This document shows, one piece after another, positions 29,737 through 41,900 of a stretch of 64,000 nt of DNA. The stretch lies in contig CAJYVK010000344.1 of NCBI GenBank assembly GCA_913778455.1, forward strand, positions 20,971 to 84,970, written 5' to 3'. The DNA comes from an uncultured Hymenobacter sp. (GTDB lineage Bacteria > Bacteroidota > Bacteroidia > Cytophagales > Hymenobacteraceae). Numbering within the stretch: the first letter of the stretch is position 1; each line of letters begins with the position of its first letter. The notes under the pieces were generated by a model. It made no database searches. It saw only the letters and a program-made list of their open reading frames with translations, and had not been told where the DNA came from. Both the position numbers and the translations under genes were made by a program.

Positions 29737-30924
29737 ATGGCTAAAGAAAATTTCGACCGGTCGAAGCCGCACGTAAACATCGGCACCATCGGTCACGTTG
29801 ACCACGGCAAGACGACTCTGACCGCAGCTATCACCACGGTGCTGGCTAACCAGGGTCTGGCTGAAAAGCGCGACTTCTCCTCGATTGACAACGCCCCCGA
29901 GGAAAAAGAGCGTGGTATCACCATCAACACCGCTCACGTAGAGTACGCTACTGCTAACCGTCACTACGCGCACGTTGACTGCCCCGGTCACGCCGACTAC
30001 GTGAAGAACATGGTAACGGGTGCTGCCCAGATGGACGGCGCTATCCTCGTGGTAGCTGCTACCGACGGCCCGATGCCCCAGACCCGTGAGCACATCCTGC
30101 TCGCTCGTCAGGTAGGTGTTCCCCAGCTGGTTGTGTTCATGAACAAAGTGGACATGGTGGATGACCCCGAGCTGCTAGAGCTCGTGGAAATGGAAATCCG
30201 CGAACTGCTGTCGTTCTACAACTTCGACGGTGACAACATCCCCGTTATCCAGGGTTCGGCCCTCGGCGGCCTGAACGGCGACGCCAACTGGGTTCCCAAG
30301 ATCAACGAGCTGATGGACGCGGTTGACTCGTTCATTCCGATCCCCGCTCGTCTGACCGACCTGCCCTTCCTGATGCCGGTAGAAGACGTGTTCTCGATCA
30401 CTGGCCGTGGCACCGTAGCCACCGGTCGTATCGAGCGCGGTATCATCAACTCGGGTGAGCAAGTTGACATCCTCGGCATGGGTGCCGAAGGCCTGAAATC
30501 GACGGTAACGGGTGTGGAAATGTTCCGCAAAATCCTGGACCGCGGTGAGGCTGGTGACAACGTAGGTCTGCTGCTCCGCGGTATTGAAAAAGAAGCCATC
30601 CGTCGCGGCATGGTTATCTGCAAGCCCGGCTCGGTTAAGCCCCACCAGAAGTTCAAGGCTGAGGTGTACGTACTCTCGAAAGAGGAAGGCGGCCGCCACA
30701 CCCCGTTCTTCAACAACTACCGTCCGCAGTTTTACCTGCGTACCACCGACGTTACCGGCATCATCACCCTCCCCGAGGGCGTTGAAATGGTAATGCCCGG
30801 CGACAACATTACCATCACGGTTGAACTCATCAACAAGGTGGCAATGGAAAAAGGCCTCCGTTTCGCTATCCGTGAGGGTGGCCGTACGGTAGGTGCCGGT
30901 CAGGTAACTGAAATCCTCGACTAA
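29737..30924 (+). CDS. tuf: Elongation factor Tu
   Basis: [36 protein letters not shown]. Confidence 0.99.
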   Translation: MAKENFDRSKPHVNIGTIGHVDHGKTTLTAAITTVLANQGLAEKRDFSSIDNAPEEKERGITINTAHVEYATANRHYAHVDCPGHADYVKNMVTGAAQMDGAILVVAATDGPMPQTREHILLARQVGVPQLVVFMNKVDMVDDPELLELVEMEIRELLSFYNFDGDNIPVIQGSALGGLNGDANWVPKINELMDAVDSFIPIPARLTDLPFLMPVEDVFSITGRGTVATGRIERGIINSGEQVDILGMGAEGLKSTVTGVEMFRKILDRGEAGDNVGLLLRGIEKEAIRRGMVICKPGSVKPHQKFKAEVYVLSKEEGGRHTPFFNNYRPQFYLRTTDVTGIITLPEGVEMVMPGDNITITVELINKVAMEKGLRFAIREGGRTVGAGQVTEILD

Positions 30925-30952
30925 TTTTAGCCTAACCGCTAAAAATTAAGAC

Positions 30953-30988
30953 AATCCGCCCCCGATTTTTCGGGGGCGGATTTGTTTT
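30953..30988 (+). terminator. Terminator downstream of tuf
   Basis: aatccgcccccgatttttcgggggcggatttgtttt. Confidence 0.8.
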
Positions 30989-31011
30989 ATTTAAAAAGTT
31001 TCGTACCTTTG
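30982..31011 (+). promoter_or_regulatory. Promoter of tRNA-Trp/secE
   Basis: TTG (30982-30984), 19-bp spacer, tacctttg (31004-31011). Confidence 0.8.
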
Positions 31012-31051
31012 CACTCCCATTGACGAACAACGTTAATCAGGAACCGCATAC

Positions 31052-31125
31052 ACGAGTGTAGTTCAAGGGTAGAATAGAGGTCTCCAAAACCTTTGATGGG
31101 AGTTCGAATCTCTCCACTCGTGCCA
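31052..31125 (+). tRNA. tRNA-Trp (CCA)
   Basis: acgagtg/cactcgt acceptor, anticodon loop ctCCAaa, G discriminator, encoded CCA. Confidence 0.92.
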
Positions 31126-31179
31126 CCTAGGGCCGCCGCTTGGCGGCTCTTTTTTACGCCTCACCGGCTTGATTGCGAC

Positions 31180-31377
31180 ATGGCTAAGCTGAACAACTAT
31201 TTCCGCGACACCATTGAGGAGATGCGTTACAACGTAACGTGGCCCTCTACCACCGAGCTACAAAAGAGCGCCGGTCTGGTGCTGGTAGGCTCGCTGGTGT
31301 TTGCCGCCGTAGTAGGCTTGATGGATGTAAGCTTTAATTCCATCCTCAAAGCATTTTACCAATCTTTCGCCCGCTAG
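31180..31377 (+). CDS. secE: Preprotein translocase subunit SecE
   Basis: Short membrane protein MAKLNNYFRDTIEEMRYNVTWPSTTELQKSAGLVLVGSLVFAAVVGLMDVSFNSIL directly upstream of nusG. Confidence 0.93.
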   Translation: MAKLNNYFRDTIEEMRYNVTWPSTTELQKSAGLVLVGSLVFAAVVGLMDVSFNSILKAFYQSFAR

Positions 31378-31389
31378 TTACGAAGAGAA

Positions 31390-31947
31390 ATGGGTGAGTT
31401 GAAATGGTACGTGGTACGCTCGGTGAGCGGCCAGGAGAAGAAGGCTAAAACCTACATGGAGACCGAAATTGGTCGCCATAACCTACAAGACCTGTTGCCG
31501 CAGGTATTGATTCCGGTTGAGAAGGTATTTGAGATGCGCAACGGCAAGAAGCGCGTTCGCGAGCGTAACCTGTATCCTGGCTACATCATCATTCACTCGG
31601 ATGTGACGCACGGTGAGGTTCTGAACATCATCACTTCCACGCCGGGCGTAATCGGCTTTCTAGGTGATAAGGAGGGTAAGAACTCCAACGCCAAGCCGGT
31701 GCCGTTGTCGCTGAACGAGGTAAACCGCTTGCTGGGTGTAGTAGACGAAGCTGAAGAGAAAACTGCCGAGCTCGAAACTCCTTTCACCGTGGGCGAACTG
31801 GTAAAGGTGATCGACGGCCCTTTCAACGGCTTCAGCGGCAACGTCAACGAAGTGTTCGAGGAGCGCAAAAAACTAAACGTTATCGTGAAAATTTTCGGCC
31901 GCGCTCAGCCCGTAGAGTTGAGCTACACGCAGGTCGAAAAGGAGTAG
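31390..31947 (+). CDS. nusG: Transcription termination/antitermination protein NusG
   Basis: WYVVRSVSGQEKKAKTYMETEI; GPFNGFSGNVNEVFEERKKLNVIVKIFGR. Confidence 0.97.
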   Translation: MGELKWYVVRSVSGQEKKAKTYMETEIGRHNLQDLLPQVLIPVEKVFEMRNGKKRVRERNLYPGYIIIHSDVTHGEVLNIITSTPGVIGFLGDKEGKNSNAKPVPLSLNEVNRLLGVVDEAEEKTAELETPFTVGELVKVIDGPFNGFSGNVNEVFEERKKLNVIVKIFGRAQPVELSYTQVEKE

Positions 31948-32060
31948 CTGCAGTACACGTCGCCTGATATCCACTCCGGTTAGGCGGGGCTTCCACTAGG
32001 AGTATTTTTTACTGAGGTTCTGGCGAGTTACGACGCTCGGGCCACAGCTTTACACACCAA

Positions 32061-32504
32061 ATGGCCAAAGAAATTAGAGGTTACCTGAAACTTCAGGTAA
32101 AGGGAGGCGCGGCGAATCCTGCCCCGCCAATTGGACCTGCGCTTGGTAGTAAAGGCTTGAATATCATGGAGTTTTGCAAGCAATTCAATGCGCGCACCCA
32201 AGATAAAGCCGGCCAAATCTGCCCCGTCCTGATTACGATGTACACCGACAAGTCGTTTGACTTCGTCATCAAAACCCCCCCGGTACCGGTGCTCCTCATG
32301 GACGCTGCCAAGTTGCAGAACGGCTCGAAAGAGCCCAACCGTAACAAGGTAGGCTCGGTAACCTGGGATCAGGTTCGTACCATCGCCGAAACCAAAATGC
32401 CCGACTTGAACGCTTTCAAAGTGGAGTCGGCCATGAAGCAAGTTGCTGGCACTGCCCGCAGCATGGGTATCACCGTGAAGGGCGACTCGCCTTTTGCTGA
32501 ATAA
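32061..32504 (+). CDS. rplK: 50S ribosomal protein L11
   Basis: [38 protein letters not shown]. Confidence 0.98.
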   Translation: MAKEIRGYLKLQVKGGAANPAPPIGPALGSKGLNIMEFCKQFNARTQDKAGQICPVLITMYTDKSFDFVIKTPPVPVLLMDAAKLQNGSKEPNRNKVGSVTWDQVRTIAETKMPDLNAFKVESAMKQVAGTARSMGITVKGDSPFAE

Positions 32505-32524
32505 CTAACCGGAGGACATACACA

Positions 32525-33223
32525 ATGGCAGCAATCAGCAAAAAGCGCAAGGAAGCCCTTGCCAAGCACGACCTGACGCAGGTACGCAGCCTGCTCGAAG
32601 CCGCTCAAGTGGTAAAGGACATCACCTTCACCAAGTTTGACGCTTCAGTTGACATCGACGTACGCCTTGGCGTAGACCCCCGCAAAGCCGACCAGATGGT
32701 GCGCGGCGTAGCCACCCTGCCCCACGGCACCGGCAAAACCGTTCGTGTACTGGCCCTGGTTACTCCCGATAAGGAGGCCGAAGCTACCGCCGCCGGCGCT
32801 GACTTCGTGGGTCTGGACGACTACATCTCGAAAATCGAGAAGGGTTGGACCGACATCGACGTAATCATCACCATGCCGTCGGTAATGGCGAAAGTAGGCC
32901 GCTTGGGCCGCGTACTAGGTCCCCGTGGCCTGATGCCGAACCCCAAGTCGGGTACCGTAACCACCGACGTTGCCAAGGCAGTACAGGAAGTGAAGGCTGG
33001 TAAAATCGACTTCAAAGTTGACAAAACCGGTATCATTCACTGCTCGGTAGGTAAGGTTTCGTTCGAGCCCAGCAAGCTGGCTGAGAACGCGCTGGAAGTG
33101 ATCCAGACTCTCGGTCGCCTGAAGCCGTCTTCGTCGAAAGGCACCTACATCAAGAGCATCACCTTGAGCAGCACCATGTCGCCCGGCGTTCCGGTTGACA
33201 GCACGGTTTCTTCCGCTAACTAA
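32525..33223 (+). CDS. rplA: 50S ribosomal protein L1
   Basis: [35 protein letters not shown]. Confidence 0.98.
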   Translation: MAAISKKRKEALAKHDLTQVRSLLEAAQVVKDITFTKFDASVDIDVRLGVDPRKADQMVRGVATLPHGTGKTVRVLALVTPDKEAEATAAGADFVGLDDYISKIEKGWTDIDVIITMPSVMAKVGRLGRVLGPRGLMPNPKSGTVTTDVAKAVQEVKAGKIDFKVDKTGIIHCSVGKVSFEPSKLAENALEVIQTLGRLKPSSSKGTYIKSITLSSTMSPGVPVDSTVSSAN

Positions 33224-33240
33224 TTTAATAGCAACCAACC

Positions 33241-33795
33241 ATGATTCGGGAAGACAAACAAGCCCTCGTGGATGAGTTGAGCGAGAAGTTCCAGTCGCAC
33301 AACGCATTCTACATCGCCGATGCCTCGGGCATGTCGGTAGCAAAAATCAACGAATTCCGTCGCCTCTGCTTCAACCGCGGGCTGGAGTTCAAAGTGTACA
33401 AAAACTCGTTCATTCGCAAAGCCCTCGATACCCTCGGCGGCGACACCAGCGAAATGGACGCGGCGCTGAAAGGCCAGTCGGGCGTACTGTTTTCGAAAGA
33501 GAGCGGCAATGCTCCCGCCAAGCTACTGCAAGAGTTCTACAAGTCGCAGGCTTATCCCCGCGGCGTAGAGCCCAAGCCCGCGCTGAAAGGTGCTTACGTG
33601 GACGCTAGCATCTTCATCGGTGCTAACCAACTCGAAGGCCTCACCACCATCAAAGGCAAGCAGGAACTCCTCGGTGAACTCATCGGCCTGCTGCAATCGC
33701 CCGCCAAAAACGTTATCTCGGCGCTGCAAAGCGGCGGCAACAAGCTGGCTGGCATCCTCAAAACGCTTTCCGAAAAAGAAGAAGCTGCTGGCTAA
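33241..33795 (+). CDS. rplJ: 50S ribosomal protein L10
   Basis: MIREDKQALVDELSEKFQSHNAFYIADASGMSVAKINEFRRLC. Confidence 0.96.
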   Translation: MIREDKQALVDELSEKFQSHNAFYIADASGMSVAKINEFRRLCFNRGLEFKVYKNSFIRKALDTLGGDTSEMDAALKGQSGVLFSKESGNAPAKLLQEFYKSQAYPRGVEPKPALKGAYVDASIFIGANQLEGLTTIKGKQELLGELIGLLQSPAKNVISALQSGGNKLAGILKTLSEKEEAAG

Positions 33796-33851
33796 CCGCT
33801 GCTCATCCTTTTCAACTTTCAATTTTCAACTTTTTTTAATACCCTACTAAA

Positions 33852-34229
33852 ATGGCCGATTTGAAAGCCTTCGCTGAGCAGCTTGTTAGCCTCACCGTTA
33901 AAGAAGTAAACGAACTCGCTGGCATCCTGAAGGATGAGTACGGCATCGAGCCCGCTGCTGCTGCTGTTGTTGCTGGTCCTGCTGGTCCTGCTGCTACTGC
34001 TGACGCTCCCGAAGAGAAGACTTCGTTCGACGTAATCCTGAAAGCTGCCGGTGGCCAGAAACTGGCTGTTGTGAAGCTGGTAAAAGACCTGACCGGTCTG
34101 GGCCTGAAAGAGGCTAAAGAACTGGTTGACGGTGCTCCCAAGCCCCTGAAAGAAGGTGTAGCTAAGGACGAAGCCGAAGCTCTGAAGAAGCAGCTCGAAG
34201 AAGCTGGTGCTGAAGTAGAAGTTAAGTAG
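33852..34229 (+). CDS. rplL: 50S ribosomal protein L7/L12
   Basis: [50 protein letters not shown]. Confidence 0.98.
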   Translation: MADLKAFAEQLVSLTVKEVNELAGILKDEYGIEPAAAAVVAGPAGPAATADAPEEKTSFDVILKAAGGQKLAVVKLVKDLTGLGLKEAKELVDGAPKPLKEGVAKDEAEALKKQLEEAGAEVEVK

Positions 34230-34263
34230 GTTCGCCTACGGGCTTGCTCCCGCAACGGATTAG

Positions 34264-34288
34264 GCCTGGCACTTCGCCAGGTCTTTTC
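34264..34288 (+). terminator. Putative terminator/attenuator downstream of rplL
   Basis: cctggcacttcgccaggtcttttcc. Confidence 0.55.
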
Positions 34289-34397
34289 CTGTTTGTAGAG
34301 GACAAGCAAAGTTTTGCAACCAAAAGCTGCTGCCGCTGGTTGTCTTACGCTAGCAGTTTTCTTCTTCTGTCATCCTGCATTGGAGCAAAGCGAAATG

Positions 34398-34466
34398 AAG
34401 GACCTTATCACGTTAGACGTCGCACGAGTTTCAGACTCATTTGACAACCAACGTGGTAAGGTCCTT
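34398..34466. repeat. REP-like imperfect inverted repeat in the rplL-rpoB spacer
   Basis: aaggaccttatcacgtta (34398-34415) versus caacgtggtaaggtcctt (34449-34466), 16/18 complementary; preceded by tgtcatcctgcattggagcaaagcgaaatg. Confidence 0.75.
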
Positions 34467-34701
34467 TGCTGCGCTCATAATGTCTGAGTTTGTCTGAAGG
34501 CTTTTACCGTAGGTGCAGGTGTGAAAGCAACTTTCCAAGCTCAGTTTGCCAGCAGATAACCGCTAGCAAGTGCTGTAACCCCAAGCTCCGGCTTGGTGCT
34601 CGTGCAAACGAGCCAATTGTAGTGCCCAGTCGGAACTGGACGCTACAATCGATACCACAGCAATAGAATAGCTTACGTGTACATTTTTAAAACCTTCCCA
34701 A

Positions 34702-37700
34702 TTGGCTACACCGCAAGCAACTGAGGCCGCCGAAGTCAAACACCTGACTGGGGCCAGTGAGCGAATCAATTTCGCCAAGATTAAGAAAGTTATTGAGTAT
34801 CCGGACTTTCTGGACGTGCAAGTGCAGTCGTTCCAGGAGTTCTTCCAGCTCGAAACGGCCGCTGCTAGCCGCACCAATGAGGGTCTGTTCAAGGTATTTG
34901 CCGAGAACTTCCCGATTTCGGACTCGCGCGAAAACTTCGTGCTGAACTTTATCGACTATCACGTAGACCCACCGAAATACACGGTGGATGAGTGCATCGA
35001 CCGCGGCCTGACGTACGCCGTGCCGCTGAAGGCGAAGCTGCAACTCATTTGTAACGATAAGGATAACGAGGACTTCCAGACTATTGAGCAGGAAGTTTTC
35101 TTGGGCAACATTCCGTACATGACGGAAAAGGGCTCTTTTGTTATTAACGGCGCCGAGCGCGTTATCGTATCGCAGTTGCACCGCTCGCCGGGCGTATTCT
35201 TCGCCCAGAGCAAGCACACCAACGGTACGAAATTGTATTCGGCCCGTATTATCCCGTTCAAAGGCTCGTGGATTGAGTTTGCCACGGACGTGAACAACGT
35301 GATGTACGCCTATATCGACCGGAAGAAGAAATTCCCGGTGACGACGTTGCTGCGTGCCATCGGCTACGGTACGGACAAGGACATCTTGGATTTGTTCGGC
35401 TTGAGCGAAGAAGTGAAGGCCGACAAGAAGAGTCTTAAGAAGGCCGTGGGCCGTAAGCTGGCCGCCCGTGTGCTCCGCACCTGGACGGAAGACTTCGTGG
35501 ACGAGGACACCGGTGAGGTAGTATCGATTGACCGGAACGAGGTGCTCCTGGAGCGTGACTCGACTATCAACGAGGAAGACATCGACACCATCGTTGACGC
35601 TGGAGCCAAGTCGGTTATCCTGCACAAGGAAAATGTAAACATCGCGGACTTTGCGATTATTTACAATACCCTGCAGAAGGATAACTCGAACTCGGAGAAA
35701 GAAGCTGTTGAGCAGATCTACCGCCAGCTCCGTAATACGGAAGCTCCCGACGAAGAAACTGCCCGCGACATCATCCAGAAGCTGTTCTTCTCGGATAAGC
35801 GCTACGACCTCGGGGAAGTAGGCCGCTACCGGATCAACAAGAAGCTGCAGATCGGTATGGATCAGCAGTCGCGCGTATTGACCAACGAGGACATCGTTCT
35901 CATTGTGAAGTACTTGATTGGCTTGATCAACTCTAAGGCCATTGTCGATGACATTGACCACTTGAGCAACCGCCGCGTACGCACGGTAGGGGAGCAGCTC
36001 TACGCCCAGTTCGGCGTGGGCCTGGCTCGTATGGCGCGTACCATCAAGGAGCGTATGAACGTGCGCGACAACGAGGACTTTAAGCCGGTTGACCTGATCA
36101 ATGCCCGTACGCTGTCGAGCGTGATCAACTCGTTCTTCGGTACCAACCAGTTGTCGCAGTTCATGGACCAAACCAACCCGCTGGCCGAAGTGACGCACAA
36201 GCGTCGCGTATCGGCACTCGGGCCGGGAGGTCTGTCGCGCGAGCGCGCCGGCTTCGAGGTACGTGACGTACACTATACGCACTACGGTCGTCTCTGCACG
36301 ATCGAAACGCCGGAAGGCCCGAACATCGGGCTGATTTCGTCGCTCTGCGTACACGCCCGCGTAAACTCGATGGGCTTCATCGAGACGCCCTACCGTACGG
36401 TAGAAGGCGGCACGGTGGACATGACGGAGAACGTGAAGTTCCTGACCGCCGAGGAAGAGGATACGCACCACATCGCGCAGGCCAACTCGCTGCTCAGCGA
36501 AGAAGGCAAGCTGACGCAGGAACTGGTGAAAGGTCGCTTCGAAGGCGACTTCCCGGTAGTTGGCCCGGAGGAATACTCCTACATGGACGTAGCCCCCAAC
36601 CAGATTGTATCGGTAGCTGCTTCGCTGATTCCGTTCCTGGAGCACGATGACGCCAACCGTGCGCTCATGGGCTCGAACATGCAACGCCAGGCAGTGCCGC
36701 TGCTCCGCCCCGAGGCCCCAATTGTGGGTACGGGCCTGGAAGGCCGCACGGCTATTGACTCGCGTGCCCTGATTGTAGCCGAAGGTGAAGGTGTAATCGA
36801 CTCGGTAGATGCCAACCGCATCATCGTGAAATACGACTTGTCGGAAGACGACTTGGCCGTAAGCTTCGACGCCGAGCGTAAGACGTACAGCCTCATCAAG
36901 TTCCGTCGTACTAACCAGGACACCTGCCTCAACCTCACGCCGCTGGTGAAAAACGGCGAGCGCGTAACCAAGGGTCAGGTACTCTGCGAAGGCTACGGCA
37001 CTAACCGCGGTGAGCTGGCCTTGGGCCGTAACATGCAGGTGGCCTTTATGCCCTGGCAGGGTTACAACTTCGAGGACGCCATCGTGATCTCGGAGCGCGT
37101 AGTACGCGACGACATCTTCACCTCGATTCACATCGAAGAGTTTGAGCTGGAAGTACGCGAGACCAAGCGTGGCGAAGAAGAGCTGACTTCGGAGATTCCG
37201 AACGTGAGCGAAGAAGCCGTGCGCAACCTCGACGACAACGGTATCATCCGTCTCGGAGCTGAGGTACGCGAAGGCGACATCCTCATCGGTAAGATTACGC
37301 CTAAGGGCGAAACCGACCCGACTCCGGAGGAAAAGCTGCTCCGCGCCATCTTCGGTGACAAGGCCGGCGATGTGAAGGATGCCTCGCTTAAGGCACCACC
37401 CTCACTCAACGGTGTGGTTATCGGCACCAAGCTATTCTCGCGTCCTAAAAAGGACAAAAACCTGCGGGCTAAGTCGAAGAAAGAGGTTGAAGATCTGAAG
37501 GACGGTTACGCCCGCGAACTGCGCGGCGTGAAGGCCATCATGATCGATAAGCTAGTAGCGCTGCTGGAAGGCAAAACGAGCCAGGGCGTTAAGCACCGCT
37601 TCGGCGATGAGGTGCTCGCGAAAGGGGTAAAATTCAACCGGAAGAACATCAGCGAAGCGCTGTTCCCCGATAAGAATGCTTACCGCGACGAGAGCAACTA

Positions 37701-38610
37701 CGCCGTGCCGGAAGAAGTAAACCTCTTCAAGGACCTGCAACTCGAAGGCTGGACGGCCGATACCCGCGTGAATGAGCTGCTGCTCCGCTTGGTGAAGAAC
37801 TACGCCAAGCGCCGCAACACTATCACGGCTCGCTTCAAGCGCGACCGCTTCACGCTGGAAGTAGGCGACGAACTCCCCGCTGGCATCGTGCAACTGGCTA
37901 AAGTGTACATCGCCAAGAAGCGTAAGCTGAAGGTGGGTGATAAAATGGCCGGTCGCCACGGTAACAAAGGGGTAGTAGCCCGCATCGTACGCGATGAGGA
38001 CATGCCCTTCCTGCCCGATGGCACCCCGATGGACATCGTACTCAACCCGCTCGGTGTACCTAGCCGTATGAATATCGGTCAGATTTACGAGACCGTGCTC
38101 GGCTGGGCTGGCCTGAAAATGGGCCGCACCTACGCAACACCGATTTTCGACGGCGCTACCGAAGACGAAGTAGCCCGCGAGCTGACGGAGGCTGGCCTGC
38201 CCGATTGGGGCCGGGCTTACCTGCATGACGGCCTGAGCGGCGAGCGCTTCGACCAGCCGGTGACCGTGGGCGTGATTTACATGCTCAAACTGGGTCACTT
38301 GGTTGACGACAAGATGCACGCCCGCTCTATCGGGCCGTACTCGCTCATCACGCAGCAGCCGCTGGGTGGTAAGGCGCAGTTCGGTGGCCAGCGCTTCGGC
38401 GAGATGGAGGTGTGGGCGCTGGAGGCCTTCGGCGCTTCCAACGTGCTGCAAGAAATCCTGACCATCAAATCGGACGACGTGGTAGGCCGCGCCAAGGCGT
38501 ACGAAGCCATCGTAAAAGGCGACATTCTGCCCAAGCCGAATATCCCCGAGTCGTTCAACGTACTGATCCACGAACTCCGTGGTCTGGCGTTGGAGATTTC
38601 GCTCGACTAG
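34702..38610 (+). CDS. rpoB: DNA-directed RNA polymerase subunit beta
   Basis: 1302 aa; [39 protein letters not shown]; apparent TTG start at 34702. Confidence 0.98.
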   Translation: MATPQATEAAEVKHLTGASERINFAKIKKVIEYPDFLDVQVQSFQEFFQLETAAASRTNEGLFKVFAENFPISDSRENFVLNFIDYHVDPPKYTVDECIDRGLTYAVPLKAKLQLICNDKDNEDFQTIEQEVFLGNIPYMTEKGSFVINGAERVIVSQLHRSPGVFFAQSKHTNGTKLYSARIIPFKGSWIEFATDVNNVMYAYIDRKKKFPVTTLLRAIGYGTDKDILDLFGLSEEVKADKKSLKKAVGRKLAARVLRTWTEDFVDEDTGEVVSIDRNEVLLERDSTINEEDIDTIVDAGAKSVILHKENVNIADFAIIYNTLQKDNSNSEKEAVEQIYRQLRNTEAPDEETARDIIQKLFFSDKRYDLGEVGRYRINKKLQIGMDQQSRVLTNEDIVLIVKYLIGLINSKAIVDDIDHLSNRRVRTVGEQLYAQFGVGLARMARTIKERMNVRDNEDFKPVDLINARTLSSVINSFFGTNQLSQFMDQTNPLAEVTHKRRVSALGPGGLSRERAGFEVRDVHYTHYGRLCTIETPEGPNIGLISSLCVHARVNSMGFIETPYRTVEGGTVDMTENVKFLTAEEEDTHHIAQANSLLSEEGKLTQELVKGRFEGDFPVVGPEEYSYMDVAPNQIVSVAASLIPFLEHDDANRALMGSNMQRQAVPLLRPEAPIVGTGLEGRTAIDSRALIVAEGEGVIDSVDANRIIVKYDLSEDDLAVSFDAERKTYSLIKFRRTNQDTCLNLTPLVKNGERVTKGQVLCEGYGTNRGELALGRNMQVAFMPWQGYNFEDAIVISERVVRDDIFTSIHIEEFELEVRETKRGEEELTSEIPNVSEEAVRNLDDNGIIRLGAEVREGDILIGKITPKGETDPTPEEKLLRAIFGDKAGDVKDASLKAPPSLNGVVIGTKLFSRPKKDKNLRAKSKKEVEDLKDGYARELRGVKAIMIDKLVALLEGKTSQGVKHRFGDEVLAKGVKFNRKNISEALFPDKNAYRDESNYAVPEEVNLFKDLQLEGWTADTRVNELLLRLVKNYAKRRNTITARFKRDRFTLEVGDELPAGIVQLAKVYIAKKRKLKVGDKMAGRHGNKGVVARIVRDEDMPFLPDGTPMDIVLNPLGVPSRMNIGQIYETVLGWAGLKMGRTYATPIFDGATEDEVARELTEAGLPDWGRAYLHDGLSGERFDQPVTVGVIYMLKLGHLVDDKMHARSIGPYSLITQQPLGGKAQFGGQRFGEMEVWALEAFGASNVLQEILTIKSDDVVGRAKAYEAIVKGDILPKPNIPESFNVLIHELRGLALEISLD

Positions 38611-38616
38611 GTTAAG

Positions 38617-38663
38617 TAAAAAAGAAGTGGTTGCCAGCGCGTGCGTTGGCAGCCACTTCTTTA
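38617..38663 (+). terminator. Strong stem-loop after rpoB (terminator/attenuator or processing site)
   Basis: taaaaaagaagtggttgccagcg-cgtg-cgttggcagccacttcttta. Confidence 0.7.
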
Positions 38664-38906
38664 CGCTAGCTGTCCATAGAATAGACTTACTACATAGCCT
38701 CGCTGCAAAGCGCCCCGCTCACGATACTACTGCCCCGAGACAGGTCAGGGTAGCACAAGGTGGGAAGCGCGGCTGCACAGGGGCAAAACAAGACCTAGCG
38801 AAAAACTACTGCGTGGCGTACCTGTCCGACCCGCAGAGCACTTTTCGTAGCGTCGCACTGTTATGGCTCGCTATAACAGCAGAAATCAACCGCTAAAACC
38901 ATTAGA

Positions 38907-41900
38907 ATGGCTTTTGCAAAAAACAAGAAGTTAGTACAAGACTTCTCGAAGGTTACTATCTCGCTGGCTTCTCCCGAAGGTATTCTGGAGCGCAGCACGG
39001 GCGAAGTAGTAAAGCCGGAAACGATTAACTACCGCACCTACAAGCCCGAGATGGGCGGCTTGTTCTGCGAACGCATTTTCGGTCCGGTGAAGGACTGGGA
39101 GTGCCACTGCGGTAAATACAAGCGCATTCGCTATAAAGGCATTATCTGCGACCGCTGCGGCGTGGAGGTGACCGAAAAGAAAGTGCGCCGCGAGCGCATG
39201 GGCCACATCGAGTTGGTGGTGCCCGTAGCGCATATCTGGTACTTCAAGAGCCTGCCGAACAAAATCGGCTACCTGCTGGGCCTGCCCACCAAGAAGCTCG
39301 ACCAAATTATCTACTACGAGCGCTATGTAGTGGTGCAGCCCGGCGTGCAAGCCGAAGAAGGTGTGCAGCAGCTCGACTTCCTCACGGAAGACGAGTACCT
39401 GGACATTATTGATAAGCTGCCTCGCGAAAACCAGCTGCTGCCCAACGATGACCCGCAAAAGTTCATCGCCAAAATGGGAGCCGACGCGCTGCAAATGCTG
39501 CTTGAGCGCATCAACCTCGACGAACTGAGCTACTCGCTCCGCGACTCGGCCGCGCACGAAACTTCGCAGCAGCGTAAAGCTGAAGCCTTGAAGCGTCTGC
39601 GCGTAGTGGAAGCCTTCCGCGACGCCGCGACCCGCGTGGAAAACAAGCCCGAGTGGATGGTAATCCGCATGGTGCCCGTTATCCCGCCGGAATTGCGTCC
39701 TCTCGTTCCGCTGGATGGTGGGCGCTTCGCGACCTCCGACTTGAACGACCTGTACCGTCGCGTGATTATCCGCAACAACCGTCTCAAGCGCCTGATCGAA
39801 ATCAAAGCGCCCGAGGTGATTCTGCGGAACGAGAAGCGCATGCTGCAAGAGGCCGTGGACTCGCTCTTCGACAACTCGCGTAAGGTGAACGCCGTGCGCG
39901 CCGAAGGTAACCGCGCCCTCAAGTCGCTGTCCGACATGCTGAAAGGCAAGCAGGGCCGCTTCCGTCAGAACCTGCTCGGTAAGCGCGTGGACTACTCGGG
40001 CCGTTCGGTTATCGTGGTAGGCCCCGAGCTGAAGCTGCACGAGTGCGGTCTGCCCAAAAACATGGCGGCCGAGCTGTTCAAGCCGTTCATCATCCGTAAG
40101 CTCATCGAGCGCGGTATCGTGAAGACGGTGAAGTCGGCCAAGAAGATTGTGGACCGCAAGGATGCCGTCGTATGGGACATCTTGGAAAACGTGCTGAAGG
40201 GCCACCCGGTGCTCCTCAACCGTGCTCCTACGCTGCACCGTCTGGGTATTCAGGCTTTCCAGCCCCGCCTCATCGAAGGCAAGGCTATCCAGCTGCACCC
40301 GCTCGTTTGTACGGCCTTCAACGCTGACTTTGACGGTGACCAGATGGCTGTGCACGTGCCCCTCGGCCCGGCTGCTATCCTGGAAGCTTCGATGCTGATG
40401 CTGGCCTCGCATAACATCCTGAACCCGGCCAACGGCGCGCCCATCGCGGTGCCGTCGCAGGACATGGTTCTGGGCTTGTACTACGTGACCAAAGGCAAGC
40501 GCTCGACGGAAAACGAGAAGATTCAAGGCGAAGGCCGGATTTTCTACTCCGACGAGGAAGTGGTTATCGCCATCAACGAGAAGCAACTGTCAAAGCACGC
40601 CTTCATTAAGGTGCGCACGATGGTTCGCGACGAGAACGATGACCTTGTGCAAAAGACCATCGAAACCGTAGCCGGTCGCGTGCTCTTCAACCAGCTCGTG
40701 CCCAAGGAAGTAGGTTTCGTAGACGAGCTGCTGACCAAGAAGAAGCTCCAGCAAATCATTTCGCTGGTGTTCAAGCGCACGGGCATGGCCCGCACCGCGC
40801 AGTTCCTGGACGACATCAAGACCCTCGGCTTCCAGTCGGCCTATAAAGGCGGTCTGAGCATGGGTCTCGGTGACATCAGCATCCCGAAAGAGAAGGATGC
40901 CCTGATTGCCCAGGCGCAGGCCGACGTGGCGGCAATCACCCAGAACTACCAGATGGGTCTGATTACTAATAACGAGCGTTACAACGCCGTTATCGACGTT
41001 TGGACGAAAATCAACTCGCAGATCACGGAGACGCTGATGGGTCGCCTCGAAAAGGAGAACCAAGGCTTCAACTCGATCTACATGATGATGCACTCGGGCG
41101 CTCGTGGCTCGCGCGAGCAGATTCGTCAGCTCGGCGGGATGCGTGGTCTGATGGCCAAGCCCCAGAAGTCGCTGCAAGGCTCGGTAGGTGAGATTATCGA
41201 AAACCCGATTCTGTCGAACTTCAAAGAAGGCCTCGACGTAATCGAGTACTTCATCTCGACCCACGGTGCTCGTAAAGGTCTGGCTGACACGGCTATGAAA
41301 ACGGCTGACGCCGGTTACCTGACTCGTCGTCTGGTAGACGTATCGCAGGACGTTATCGTAAACGAGCCGGACTGCGGCACGCTGCGCGGCACCGAAACCT
41401 TCGCCCTGAAGGACAATGAGGACATCGTGGAGCCCCTGTCGGAGCGCATCCTCGGCCGCACGGCCGTTCACGACATCATCGACCCGCTGACTGAGGAGTT
41501 GATTCTGGCTGCCGGTGAGCAAATCACGGAAGAGACTACCCGCCGCATCGACGCCACTAGCATCGAATCGGTAGAAATTCGCTCGGTACTGACTTGCGAA
41601 AGCAAGCGCGGTATCTGCGCCAAGTGCTACGGCCGTAACCTGGCCACCGGCCGCATGGTGCAGAAAGGCGAATCGGTAGGGGTTATCGCTGCCCAGTCGA
41701 TTGGTGAGCCTGGCACGCAGCTCACGCTGCGTACGTTCCACGTAGGTGGTACGGCTTCTAACATTGCCGTAGAAGCCAACATCCGCGCCAAGTTCAACGG
41801 TGTGATTGAGTTCGAAGACATCCGGACCGTGGCTGGCACCAACGCCGAAGGCGCCGAAACCAGCGTGGTAATGGGTCGCTCGGGCGAAATCCGCATTGTG

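Noticed and set aside
34687-37131. 814-aa minus-strand ORF opposite rpoB
   Set aside because: Antisense shadow of a highly codon-biased gene; the translation has no recognisable domain and the sense strand is unambiguous rpoB.
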